Of a stretch of DNA of 64,000 bases, positions 36,912 through 46,698 are shown piece after piece (positions within the stretch are counted from its first letter, which is position 1; every line of letters starts with the position of its first letter). Location: positions 3,150,001-3,214,000 of the forward strand of contig QVRM01002192.1 of assembly GCA_003439945.1 (NCBI GenBank), read 5' to 3'. This DNA is from Dermanyssus gallinae. Its lineage: Eukaryota > Arthropoda > Arachnida > Mesostigmata > Dermanyssidae. The notes under the pieces are model-generated. The model searched no databases and had not been told where the DNA came from. It saw only the letters and a program-made list of their open reading frames with translations. The position numbers were made by a program, and so were the translations under genes.

Positions 36912-37193
36912 CGAGCACTGCCGAGTGTGTAGCAATTCACAAGCTATAATGCGAACAATGTAATCAGGAGAGCTCGCTTAGGAAAATAGACTTGCGTAGT
37001 TTACGAAGCACTGTTCTTGTTACGCCATTCCGGTGCTCCGGAGAAAAGCACTTGTGCAATGAACATTCGCATCAGCAAGCTTGTCATACAACTAAATGGT
37101 TGAATAGAGCTGGCGACTTCGATGGTAGGCATATACTTGCAATGCCCAAGCAGCATTATAACCGTTTAATCTAGTTAAAAAAGAAAACAAATA

Positions 37194-37806
37194 TTTGCTT
37201 AGGATTCTAACTGAAAGCTAACGGCGTGGCCTGATCACATAGTTCCCTGGTGTCTGCTGTCCTCGATAACGGGTCCGATCCTGCGTGTGCGGATCTGCGC
37301 ATTGTGTTCGAACATGTCAGGAGTGTTGTACAAGTGAAGAAGGATTACAGTCCCGATGATATGTTTATTAATGAGCATAACAATTGGTATGCCGTAAGTT
37401 CGTAAGGAGGTCCCACATGTTACTTAAAAAGGAAATTAGTGGTATTTTTTAGGGCGGTCGGGCTCGCGATGTAGTTATTATATGTTGCAAGCAGCAAGAG
37501 CAAAATCATGTTCAGATGTTATTTGTCTGTTTCTGGCGAATTGCGTCTTGACTTGGGTCGGAAGTACAAATCAGATTTATAAGATTTGAAAGCCAAGCAA
37601 GTTCATGCCAATCCAACTCACTGTCATTATTGCCTGAACTACATGGTTGCGGCATACGTTTCTTCCCGCATTCATAAAGTAAGCACATGCTGCAATTAAA
37701 CGATGAAAATAAGATGTTTATTTCCTGGTTTTCAGACCTTTACAATTTTGAGAGGTCACGATTCGATGTGACCAAAGGCGATCATCATGTGAATGACGGT
37801 TATTAA
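37194..37806 (+). pseudogene. Possible decayed multi-exon gene, copy A
   Basis: The product is not recognised. Several stretches look like exons. (i) A frame ending KKDYSPDDMFINEHNNWYA at 37393 is followed by a perfect GTAAGT donor. (ii) A TTTTTTAG acceptor at 37445-37452 continues in phase 0 with GGRARDVVIICCKQQ, then meets TGA. (iii) VHANPTHCHY sequence is followed by AAA/GTAAGC at 37678/37679. (iv) A TTTTCAG acceptor at 37731-37737 leads to LYNFERSRFDVTKG and a final GDHHVNDGY stop at 37806. Internal stops and a 1-bp difference from segment B break the frame, so this is at best a decaying gene. Chance splice-like signals are the alternative. Confidence 0.27.
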
Positions 37807-38351
37807 GATGCTTTATGAACTGTTAATGTTTCGTGCATGCCTTATCAAAAAGGAGCACCTTTGTTGGATGCCAAGCTTTAAGAACCAATAACCTCGTAAG
37901 CAGTAGGATCTTCCCAAGCAGCCCCAACAGCCTGCTGCAGCTTTGCTTTGAGTAGATTCGCCGTTATTAGGGGCGTTTCAAGCGCCTCCTGGATAGGCAG
38001 AGAGTGATAAGGGGAAAGATGTGCAGCAGGCTCGGCTCCCGTTGGTTTGTTGAAGGCGTCTTGCTTGATCTAAGCTGTGTGGTACTTTTGATTGCTCGGC
38101 TTGACGACTGATGGTGACGATGACAGACGAGGGTCTTGGCACAATATTGTCTCTCTGACGCAGCAGGTGTCCCACAGAACTGTCTTCCTAATCTCAGTCC
38201 GCCCGCCTCTTCGAGCACCATTAGTGCACGAAAACTCACAGCGGGGGGGGGGGAGGTGAAAAATGAAATCACTGTATGAATCGCGAAAACATGTTTAAAA
38301 AACCCAACGGGTCTGCTAATTTGATTAAACACCTGTATTGCAGACACAGGT
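37807..38351. other. Non-coding spacer of segment A
   Basis: Matches 58823-59348 of segment B. It contains a G run near 38241-38252. No gene is supported; the 148-codon minus-strand frame is not conserved as one frame between the copies. Confidence 0.4.
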
Positions 38352-38379
38352 GTATATATATATATATATATATATATAC
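38352..38379. repeat. (TA)n microsatellite at TIR-element border
   Basis: A TA tract directly adjoins the ACAGGGTGT end of the palindromic element. In segment B the equivalent site is occupied by the 2.6-kb LINE. Confidence 0.9.
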
Positions 38380-39361
38380 AGGGTGTTGCAGGAATATTTT
38401 TAAAGCGATACATTTATTGTAGAGCTCGTTAAAGCAAATGTTTTAGTTAAAGCAAACGTCGGTGTGGCGACGTTCACTACCGCGGACGTGTCGCGCCACA
38501 GCCGCAACGCGCCGCCACACGGTAATTTTACATGCACTTAATCTGGACATCTCGCCGAAACATCTTAATTACTCCGCAACCACAGCTCGCATTGCCATGT
38601 GTTTGGTACCAAATTAAAATCATGTGCGTCTGCCTAAATGTGTTAGTTTTGAGCGCTGTAAGTGGTCGTAGGGTAATGATTTTGAGGTATTGGGCGCGAA
38701 AGCTGATAGAGAACTTCCATTTTTGCGAAACTTCTTCTAAGCGACCATGTCGCATCTCTTGACCGGCCTTATATGTTCTTCAGAGAAAGCAGAAATTTCA
38801 CGAACACGACCGTGTACTTAGTTTCTATTATTTAGTGATATTACTAAAATGCGTGACACTGGTGTTATTGCCCGACATAGGAACACAAAATGTGCAATTG
38901 CGAGACACTAGCCTAGATAGAAACTAAACACATGGTTATGTTCGTAAGTCTTCCTTTATAGAAACTAAGCACATTGTCGTGTCCGTGAGAAAGTTCTGCT
39001 TCTTCTGAGGAACGTATAACGCCGGCTAGAAGATGTGAAATCGTGGTTTAGAGGAGCATTCAGAAAAATGTAAGTTCTTTTGTTAGCTTTCACGCCCAGT
39101 ACCTCAAAATCATAACCATACGACCATTCCCAGCGCTTAAAACTAACACATTCAAGAAGAGTTAATAAAAAACATCGCATTTTGCGAATTTTCAAACGAC
39201 CATGTCGCAGGTTCTGGTCAGCGTTATATGTTCTTCAACGAAAGCGGAGTTTTCTCACGAACACGACGGTGTGCTCCTATGTCGGGCAACAACACCAGTG
39301 TCACAGATTTTAGTAATATCACTCTCACCTAAGAACAAGACTTCTTAGAGACCATGTTCCA

Positions 39362-39553
39362 TTTTTTAAGGTTGTTACGTAAGCTGCCAGTGTACAATTG
39401 TTCAGTGTCATGACCGATTTTTGAGGCCATTCCGGCATTTACCTTGTCTAAATTGGAAGCCATGAAAACCAATTTAAGTGCGGCCGGTCTGGGTCTCGAA
39501 CCCAGACCTCCCGAATGCAAGGCAACGGCTTTTGTTTCTAAGCCATCTTGCTC
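39362..39553 (-). mobile_element. tRNA-derived SINE, copy A
   Basis: The minus strand begins with a tRNA-like head: A-box-like TGGCTTAGAAACAAAAG and B box GGTTCGAGACC (in CTGGGTTCGAGACCCAG), with TTGCCTTGCATTCGGGA as a tRNA-Ala-like anticodon arm. A unique body follows and ends in ACAACCTTAAAAAA. Related palindromic arms at 39800, 43410 and 63400 lack it and give the empty site between TGTTCCAT and the TTTGCT block. It is present in both segment copies, so it is older than the duplication. Confidence 0.75.
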
Positions 39554-39620
39554 GGTAAGTGTTTGCTCTAACGAGCTCTACAAATCCTTATATCGCTTTC
39601 GAAATATCTCTGTTACACCA

Positions 39621-39626
39621 TATATA

Positions 39627-39658
<32 letters not shown>
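39621..39658. repeat. (TA)n microsatellite
   Basis: TA tract separating the two right ends of the palindromic element. The equivalent in segment B is 63216-63255. Confidence 0.93.
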
Positions 39659-40056
39659 CACGAACACGACGATGTGCTTAGGTTCTGTATAGGAGAACTG
39701 GTTGTCTCGCAACAGCACATTGTGTGCTCCTATGTCGGGCAAAAACACCAACGTCACAAATTGTAGTAATTTCACTCCCACTCCGAAGCAAGACTTCTCA
39801 GATTCCAAATCCCATTGGAAAAAATATTTTCTTTACCGAGCTCTACAATTCCATGTATCGCTTTAAAAATCTTTCCGTCACACCCTATATATATATATAT
39901 ACATTTAATTATTTGTTTTCTGCCTGTTGTTTTCAGATTGAAGTCTTTAAAGTCTAGTATTTGATTATCTGACTTCTTCAAATATGTCAGTAGACTGTTC
40001 TCGAAGTTGGTTATGCCGCCAGATGAGGTTAAGATGGTACTCTGTCTCAATGCAAT

Positions 40057-40067
40057 AGGTCGGCAAT
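40057..40067 (+). repeat. Target-site duplication, left
   Basis: AGGTCGGCAAT, repeated exactly at 40756-40766. Segment B has it once (63663-63673), which proves the intervening 0.69 kb is an insertion. Confidence 0.93.
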
Positions 40068-40690
40068 AATACAACGGCAATCCCGGCAAATACGGGGAAG
40101 TAGGCAATGTCCGAAGACTGTCCGTTCTCTCAGCAGTGAGGCTCTTCATGCTTAAGATTGTTCCGGGGCTGATGTACGGTCTTGACAGGGTGTGGAACCA
40201 CCTCACGCTGGCGAATTCTAACCAGCTTGAAAGGTGTTTTTCATTATATATGAAGCGAGTGCTCTGCTTGCCTATCCGAGCGAGGAACCGCTTTGTGTAT
40301 CTCATGTCAGGCTGCCCACCGGCTGCTGAAACAATCCGACTAAGGCTGAAGATGCCGCGTACAGTACCTTACGAATGTTTTATTTCGGAGTGGGAAGCTA
40401 AAGTCGAACAGGCCAGACGGGAGGTCGGTGGTTTATACGTTTTCAATGCCTTGCACTTTTGGTCTGGTCCTGCGTGTGACAATCGCCACGTATACACCAG
40501 GTACATAGTGCATGGTTATCACTACCTGGTATGTTCAAACGCAACCTTTCACGAGGAGTACGAGTTGTGCACCTGCCGGTTCTGCCTGCAGAGGTGTGCC
40601 AAGTACCATGCAGTGGAATGCACAGCGCTGGACCGAAAATCGCTGCACTACTTCTCTCGTCGGAAGCGTGAAGAAGATAGAGCTTCATGA
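40068..40690 (+). pseudogene. LINE ORF2 C-terminal fragment
   Basis: The frame is open from the insertion point through TGA at 40690. Its product starts inside the post-RT region (SVLSAVRLFMLKIVPGL), includes the usual LVxxxx-type helical segment (ERCFSLYMKRVLCLPIRARN) and ends with a Cys cluster, ELCTCRFCLQRC. No RT motif remains because of the 5' truncation. The lack of stops shows a recent insertion. Confidence 0.7.
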
Positions 40691-40755
40691 GAAAACATTT
40701 TCGAAATGTATATTATACTTAATTTGAGTAAAATAAAAATAATTGTAATTGTAAA
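40068..40755 (+). mobile_element. 5'-truncated LINE insertion unique to segment A
   Basis: A 688-bp insertion flanked by the 11-bp duplication AGGTCGGCAAT. It contains the C-terminal part of a LINE ORF2 and ends in an A-rich tail (ATAATTGTAATTGTAAAA). Truncation at the 5' end and a target duplication are the marks of target-primed reverse transcription. Confidence 0.92.
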
Positions 40756-40766
40756 AGGTCGGCAAT
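40756..40766 (+). repeat. Target-site duplication, right
   Basis: Second copy of AGGTCGGCAAT, joining the gypsy-like relic that continues rightward. Confidence 0.93.
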
Positions 40767-40879
40767 GGAAGCGCAATAGGTGACAAGGAAGCAACCCACG
40801 ATGACAACGATGATGACTGTGACTCAGGAGACACGTACCACATCGAGACGATCGGTAAGGTGCCTAAACGGAAATTGTT

Positions 40880-42586
40880 CGCAACATTAAATATCGGAGT
40901 TGATCGGAATGCCCAGCTGCGCGTTCTCTGAGATACTGGCTCGACATGTGACGTCATGAGTTACAACGAATTTCTCCGACTGAAAGCGGTGTTAGGAAAT
41001 ATGACAATTGATCATAATGATCGCGCTCCCTTAGAAGTGTATGGCAACTCCAAGGCGATTACGATGGGCTCAGTTGAAATTGTCGCATCATCAGCCACCG
41101 ACCAAAAACAAGTGAAATTCCAGGTGATCGACAAAGTAGTCGAAACTCTCTCTTCGCAAACACATGTGAACTAAGATGCACGCCCAGTACAGCAGCCTCT
41201 AAGCCTTGGCAGACGCTACCGTGCGTCGTATAAAAGAACTGGAACAACAAAAATGATAGAGAAAATTAACTATCCGACTGAATGGGCATCGGATCTTGTG
41301 GCGGTGGACTGCCCTGGCCGAAAACTCAGGCTAGTACTCGACCCACACGCGTTAAATAAAGTCATCCAAAAAAAAGCTGACGGAAACACTGACACTCGAT
41401 TGCAAGAAGCCCGAATACTACATCTACGGGATGCCGATGGTCACAATACAGACCACAGACCAGTAGAAAGTATATTCGCCAAACGGCTCGACGCCTGCTC
41501 TAAACGTTTGCAACGAATGAGGTTAAATTTAATGAAGTTTGAACTCAGGGATAGGTATATATCTGTTAAGACGAACCTCGTAGCCGATGCATTAAGTAGA
41601 CACCACCTGAAGACTAAGTTTGAACCCGATGACGTGTGGAGAGTGGACCTCGAACAAAAAAATCACAGCTCAACTAGTCATATCTATCACCCACTGATGC
41701 AACATGTCAAAACCTCAGCAGCAAATAGAGCACCAGTGCAAATGCTTATCAAGGCGATTCAGGACGGTTGGCCTGCGCAAAAGAAAAATATACCTGTTAA
41801 AATCTTACAACGGTGCTGTCTACCGAGTCGTTTCTCCACAGAGTCTGAGACCAGAGTTTCTCCGTCGGATGCATAAATCATATCTGGATTAGATGCGATG
41901 TGCCGTAGAGCTAAAACACAGTGTTCTGGCCAAGGATAAGGACGACATGAAAAGCTACGTAACTCGCTGTGCTGCCTTCTAGTCATTTCACATCAAACAA
42001 CGAGCTAAGCCGCTAATGAACAAGCCGATTCCACAGAGACCGTGGCAGGACGCATTTGTTTGGCAGGGGTTACAGTACAGGTCTGGTTGCAGTAGATAGC
42101 TACAGTGATTACTTCGAGCTGGGCGAGCTGAACAAAGACACCACTACCGCTCAGATCATCAAGAAAAAAAATTTGTCGCCACAAACGACCGGTGTGAGAT
42201 ACGCACCGACGCTGATGACGACGCTGGCTCGAGAATTCCAACTATTTTGTGCAGAGTGCCAAACAAAAAACGTGACGAGTTTGCTCCATTACCGCCAGGC
42301 CAACGGTAAGGCCGAAAGCGCCGTCAAAATAGCAAAACGAAGAGTAAACAAGACGCGGCGAAACAACGAGAATCTGTACATGGCGTTACTGGAGTGGTGG
42401 TCAATAAAACAATCTTATGGACCATCGCCGGCAGAGAATCCGTTCGGGTGCCTGCCCGCCGATTGCCAACTACCAACGAGTGAAAAAACAATTGGTCTCT
42501 GCCAATCACCGTCAAGTCACCCAAATCCATTTGAAACCGACAACGGGCTGCACAGAGAGCGTACAACTAATAAACCAAGCAACTAA
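40880..42586 (+). pseudogene. Gypsy-like pol relic (protease, RT edge, RNase H tail, integrase)
   Basis: The longest open pieces are 41253-41876 (207 codons) and 42056-42586 (176 codons). The first fuses the RT N-terminal edge to the connection/RNase H end (FAKRLDACSKRLQRM, VADALSRH). The second carries the end of the integrase core, with HYRQANGKAESAVKIAK (the region of the catalytic Glu) followed by SYGPSPAE. The intervening integrase zinc-finger part is frameshifted. The product could not function as polymerase because the RT palm is absent. Confidence 0.8.
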
Positions 42587-42666
42587 CACCAATAAATCAA
42601 TAATAAGTTCTCGCACCAACAAATGAATAATAATCGATTACATTTCCAAGAGTAAAAGAAGGGAGA

Positions 42667-42815
42667 TGTTAGGGTGCATCAGGCTTAATGAACGCACTAG
42701 ATTTGGTGCGGTTGCAAAACGTACCACACTTGGCGGGGCATCCGAGCTAAGCACGCCCACGCGTTTCAAATAAAGTTCAACAGTCAGGTTTATATCAACC
42801 ACGGCTTCTTTAACA
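42667..42815 (+). repeat. Probable 3' LTR
   Basis: A purine-rich tract (AAGAAGGGAGA) is followed by TGTTAGGGTGCATC, and the unit plausibly ends at TTTAACA near 42815. It contains AATAAA (42769-42775 region, in TTTCAAATAAAGTTC). The 5' partner is not in the window, so the right border is an estimate. Confidence 0.6.
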
Positions 42816-42981
42816 CTACTATTTCATACTAGCACTTTTTTATTTGACAAAGTTTGGCCATCGACATTATTGTCAACTTTTGTTTTAGCTTTGGCATTAA
42901 AAAAACTGGTAAATAAAGTTACGGTATTTGTCGATTATTTGCAGATTGTGTTTATTTTGTACTCAAGTGGAAGCATGAATA

Positions 42982-43017
<36 letters not shown>

Positions 43018-43148
43018 ACTGAATTTGTCACGCGGGCTGATAAATCAGGGGGACACGTGAATGTAAGCATTGTTATAGACTGAGCGGGTTCCCTCGGTTA
43101 CCACTGCCTGCCACTATAACAATCAATACTGTTCGCACATTCAAATAT
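42816..43148. other. Non-coding with (TA)n at 42984-43014
   Basis: Unique AT-rich sequence containing a 31-bp TA tract. No gene was recognised. Confidence 0.5.
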
Positions 43149-43493
43149 ACAGGATGTGAACAAAAGTTTTTATCATCGTAGTAAAAAAATGTAGAGCTCG
43201 TTAAAGCAAATATTTTTTCCATATGAGAGTTAAATTACTACAATTTGCGACACTAGTGTTTTTGCCGACATAGGAGCATATTGAGTGCTGTTGCGAGACA
43301 ACCAGTCCTCCTAACAGAAACTAAGCACACCGTCGTGTTTCTGTGTCACAAATTGTATTTATTTAACTCTCATATGGAATGTTATCTCCGAAACAAGGTT
43401 TCTCAGAGACCATGTTCCATTGGAAAACATATTTGCTTTAACGAGCTTTACAATTCCTTACTACGATAATAAAAACGTTTGTATACACCCTGT
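43149..43493. mobile_element. TIR MITE of the ACAGGGTGT family, 345 bp
   Basis: Terminal inverted repeats of about 36 bp: ACAGGATGTGAACAAA at the left; the right end reads ACAGGGTGTATACAAA in reverse complement. Both continue into TTTTTAT(C/T)ATCGTAGTAA. The inside repeats the GAGCTCGTTAAAGCAAAT and CTCATATG(G/A)... arms in inverted order, and it shares the ...CCGACATAGGAGCA... and AAACTAAGCACACCGTCGTG modules with the large elements at 38380 and 61960. No coding frame, so non-autonomous. Confidence 0.85.
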
Positions 43494-44747
43494 GTATTCG
43501 TTTCCTTGGTTCCAGCCTGATTCTGACGAATCCAACACGGATTCGTTAAAATGGAGTCGATATTTGTACAACTGACTCACTCAGAGTGGGACAAAAATCA
43601 CTGTCACGCTTCAACTTAATTTGCTTTAACGATACTCGTGTCTTAAGACAAAGTGCACTGAGTGGGAGTACTTTACAACTTTGTGACGCAACGCTTGGTT
43701 AGAGCTTCTAAGCAATGCGCTGTCATAGCATCGGCGCGATTAAGTCTAGGGCCAACTTCAACGATTTTTGGCCGATACTATAGCCTTAAACTCCTCTGTA
43801 GCCCTCTAGGGCGCGGTATGAGACAGCTTGAAACTCCCGGCGCAACTTTTGATGTAAAGCATGCTACTCCGGCGCAAAGTGCAGGTTTCTCCAATCAATT
43901 TATACTTGCGATTGCCCGCGTAGTGAAGTTGTTTACCGCAGTATTTGGGGTCTCTACAGATTCACTTTAATTTGTGCGGCAAGGTACTTGTAATTTTGGA
44001 AGGCAGAGCATGGAGCTATGGCGTCTGATCCTAGACAAGACACAACCTACGTTCCTGCCCTCGTAGTGTGGCCTGTTGTTGGGAACAGAACTGCTCCATG
44101 TCGTATTTGTTTACCCCTGAAGAGCTACTGCTTTAGAGTCACGGCTGGTCCGACACCTGTCGAATTGGTCCGAGAGTCGGGTAAATTACCACAAAGCCTT
44201 TTTCGTTGATTTTATATATGGTGTCAAATTTTTATTTTTAGTTAAGTATGGGTTATTGACAACCACGGCCGTAGTATCTGGTCTCCATCGTAACAAAGCC
44301 CTAACATAAGCGTTAGGCGTCTTGCTAAAAGCCAACTGTGTTATTTAAAAATCTATTTGCCAAGAAGCGACATGACTTTAAGTGATTTCAAAGCGCGAGG
44401 TTAGTACGCCTTGGCAGCCGCAGCCACATCGTCTGGAATTTTCAAGTAGTTTTATTTAACTCCACTGTACATAAATTAGAAAACTTCTACAAGTTGTAGA
44501 AGAAGAAACAAACAAAAATATTTACACAGTATTTCCTAAACCAGACTAAAAACAACAATGAACATCCTTTAAATGCGATAGACGAGCGATAGACTCATGA
44601 AAACATGGTTGCTTGCAATACGTAATTAAAATTTGTAGAAAGTAATAATATAATAATAATACTAATATAATTTTTTTTTTTTCGTCTGCAAGCGCTAGCC
44701 GTGAGTGCACACGCTTACATCGAGTTCTTGCATAAAGCGGCTCTTTT
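43494..44747. other. Non-coding, unique
   Basis: No gene could be supported. A TAA-rich patch and a T run lie at 44641-44682, just before the retrotransposon ORF1. The true 5' end of that element may lie in this stretch. Confidence 0.4.
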
Positions 44748-45554
44748 TTGTGGAAATACTGTGCTGCCACCAGTGTGAAGTGCACGGAAGGTTCTTACAG
44801 ACACAGTGATCACCCTCAGAGTGTGGAAGTGAACAAAAAAGTTGCTCGGTTTGTCTTACCCGGCCTTAATGAAGTTGTAGTGGATACGCCTTCAAAAACT
44901 GAACGGATGCACCATCCCGAAGAGAATGTTGTGGACAAGACCACCTGTACCAGAGATGAGCCAAGCTTAGTGCGTGCACTGATACCGAACATCTGCTTAC
45001 AGGCAAGCAACTCTCGACCGGGGTCACCATATACGCCCCACCAAGGGTCGTCAATTACCCGGGTGAACGATATTGATTATTGTGACTTATCACCACAATC
45101 ATCTCGCTCGTCATCAACTCTGTTGTGCTGCAAAGCCGGCAGACGATCAGGAGAGGATAGCAGCCACAGGTGCGGTGTCAAGTGTTACAGATCGAAGACG
45201 TCATCAACCGAAACAGTGGCAGCAAGAGAACGCCAGCGCCGAGAAGCAAGGCTAGCTGAGATGGTGGAGAGGGCGACTGACAACGACTTGACAGATGTAA
45301 ACAGTGAGGATGACGATCAACCGTCCGGAACAGGTGACGACATGTCTCACGCTGCCGATGAGAGAGGAATGTGGAGTCACATCCCAACTCGACAAGAGAA
45401 AGCGACGAAAGTCGCCCCTAAAAAAGCAGCCAAGGAAATCGCCTCCGCGGCTACTCAAAGCATACGGAACAAAATCCCTTCTACGGCTCTACCAGAATTA
45501 TTTTTTCACTCTCCTGATAACCCCGAAGTACTAAGACCGCTTAGTGTTTTTTAA
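44748..45554 (+). pseudogene. ORF1 N-terminal part
   Basis: Open frame of 268 codons (first ATG 44907) ending at TAA 45552-45554. The product is polar, with a charged helical stretch RERQRREARLAEMVERA followed by an acidic, Ser-rich linker. It has no recognised domain. About 20 bases later the gag-like frame opens in another phase, so this is probably the N-terminal half of one ORF1 split by a frameshift. It could also be unrelated sequence. Confidence 0.5.
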
Positions 45555-45573
45555 GATAACTGTAGAGCTCTGA

Positions 45574-46698
45574 AAGCTTTTTCCGGGAGCTAAGGCGCGA
45601 ATAACAACGCAAGGGAAATTGGCAATTTGCCTCAAAGATTCAGCGCAGACGGCAACAGCAAAAAAGCTAGACAGCATATGTGATGTGAAAATACAGCACT
45701 GCCCAGACACATCAGCATTCTGGGGCAGAATTAATGAAGTTAACCCTCAATTTACTGAGGAAGACATTTTAGATTGCCTCCGAGATCAAGGTGTAGACGA
45801 AGTTAAAAGAGAAAAATATGCCATTGCCGCACGAGATAACCAGGGGAACACAATAAAGGCATGGAAAAATGCGGGCAGAGTGCGACTCCGTTTTGAAGCA
45901 ATGCCAATCCCTGAAGTGCGCATGGCTGGTGAGGTATTTAAAGTGACATTATGTGCAGGGTTTCCGATGCAATATTTAAGATGCCACAAATATGGACATG
46001 AAGCCACAGATTGTCAAAGACGAGGGGATCCCACATGCAGGAAATGTGGTTGTCCTGGACATGAAATGTGGGAATGCCAAAATAAGGCTCGTTGTGCCAA
46101 TTGTGGAGGTGCTCACGCATCCAATGATAACAGTTGCGGCGTTAGAAAGATATACAAAGAAGCGGAACGTGTAAAGCTCTGCGAAAAAGTTTCTGGACGC
46201 CTTCCTGTATCAGACGATTTTCCATCGCTCATCAAAGCGACACAGAGTGCCAGCTCTGAGCCCGTTAAGAGAGACAAGTCATACGCAGAAGTTACCAAAC
46301 CAACCACTTTTCAAGCTCCCACACAAGTTTTACATAAAGATGGTAAGACTGTAATCTGTAATCTTCCACCACCCATTGCTCCCAAAACACGGTCTGACGC
46401 AACAAAAAAGAGTTCAGAAAAGACTCTTATGAAGTCACATGCACAAAAGAAGAACAGACCATCAAATGACTCTTCACATATTGTCATCGCGATCATAAAA
46501 ATATGGAAGAAAATTAAACCCATGCTCTCAAATTGGCTAGATGCAAATCCAGTTATCAAGGCTGTGCTGTCATATCTCGAATCCGAGACTGGGATTGCCT
46601 TTTTAAAGACTGTTCTGGACGGTACTGATGACCCACAGCTATCAGCATCGCCGGGAACGGCTGATCAGAGTTCCACGAAACATACTTTACATGACTAG
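45574..46698 (+). CDS. Gag-like ORF1 with CCHC zinc knuckles
   Basis: Nucleic-acid-binding ORF1 protein of a non-LTR retrotransposon. The frame is open from 45574 to TAG 46698 and lacks an ATG near its start, consistent with a frameshift from the preceding frame. It begins LFPGAKARITTQGKLAI, like LINE gag domains, then RVRLRFEAMPIPEVR ahead of the knuckles. The clearest knuckle is CRKCGCPGHEMWEC (C-X2-C-X4-H-X4-C). A third is CANCGGAHASNDNSC. The first (RCHKYGHEATDC) has lost its leading Cys. A basic linker follows. The last 71 bp overlap ORF2, a compact arrangement suggesting a single element. Confidence 0.8.
   Translation, partial: KLFPGAKARITTQGKLAICLKDSAQTATAKKLDSICDVKIQHCPDTSAFWGRINEVNPQFTEEDILDCLRDQGVDEVKREKYAIAARDNQGNTIKAWKNAGRVRLRFEAMPIPEVRMAGEVFKVTLCAGFPMQYLRCHKYGHEATDCQRRGDPTCRKCGCPGHEMWECQNKARCANCGGAHASNDNSCGVRKIYKEAERVKLCEKVSGRLPVSDDFPSLIKATQSASSEPVKRDKSYAEVTKPTTFQAPTQVLHKDGKTVICNLPPPIAPKTRSDATKKSSEKTLMKSHAQKKNRPSNDSSHIVIAIIKIWKKIKPMLSNWLDANPVIKAVLSYLESETGIAFLKTVLDGTDDPQLSASPGTADQSSTKHTLHD

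Larger units (their letters stand above)
38380..39887. mobile_element. Large palindromic TIR element (foldback-like), copy A
   Basis: The left end ACAGGGTGTTGCAGG and its sub-terminal GAGCTCGTTAAAGCAAA return inverted twice on the right, ending near 39620 (GTTACACCA) and again near 39887 (TCACACCCT), with a TA tract between. The interior is itself palindromic: 38635-38710 (TGTGTTAGTTTTGAGCGC) pairs with 39085-39155 (GCGCTTAAAACTAACACA). A module reading CACGAACACGACGGTGTGC occurs several times in both orientations. No transposase frame is present, so it is non-autonomous. The ends sit in TA tracts, which suggests TA-targeted insertion. A tRNA-derived SINE lies in the right arm. Confidence 0.75.
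28983..41093 (+). repeat. Segmental duplication, copy A
   Basis: Homologous in the same orientation to 52002-64000. Blocks are collinear: peptide gene, LINE relics, second peptide gene, possible multi-exon gene, palindromic TIR element with SINE, and gypsy-like protease region. Copy A uniquely has a second 1,738-bp tandem unit and a 0.69-kb LINE insertion at 40068-40755. Divergence consists of scattered substitutions and small indels. The homology is visible up to A position 41093, which aligns with the last base of the window, so the true end lies beyond it. Confidence 0.93.
40767..42815 (+). mobile_element. Decayed Ty3/gypsy-like LTR retrotransposon, copy A
   Basis: Order of parts: aspartic protease (DTGSTCDVMS near 40931-40960), start of RT (KLRLVLDPHALNKV near 41320-41360), then directly the RNase H tail (NLVADALSRH near 41573-41602), integrase pieces (41840-42560) and a 3' LTR. 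The RT core with its catalytic YxDD box is missing, apparently by internal deletion. Several stops interrupt the frames, including TGA just before DTGS that segment B shares. The gag region and 5' LTR are not seen. It is an inactive relic. Confidence 0.85.

Noticed and set aside
39481..39553. Functional tRNA-Ala gene
   Set aside because: The acceptor stem does not pair convincingly, and the tRNA-like part is followed by a body and A-rich tail inside a transposon arm, so it is a SINE head.
38380..39887. CRISPR-like or satellite array from the recurring CACGAACACGACGGTGTGC module
   Set aside because: The copies are irregularly spaced and in both orientations, as expected of palindromic transposon arms, and the genome is eukaryotic.
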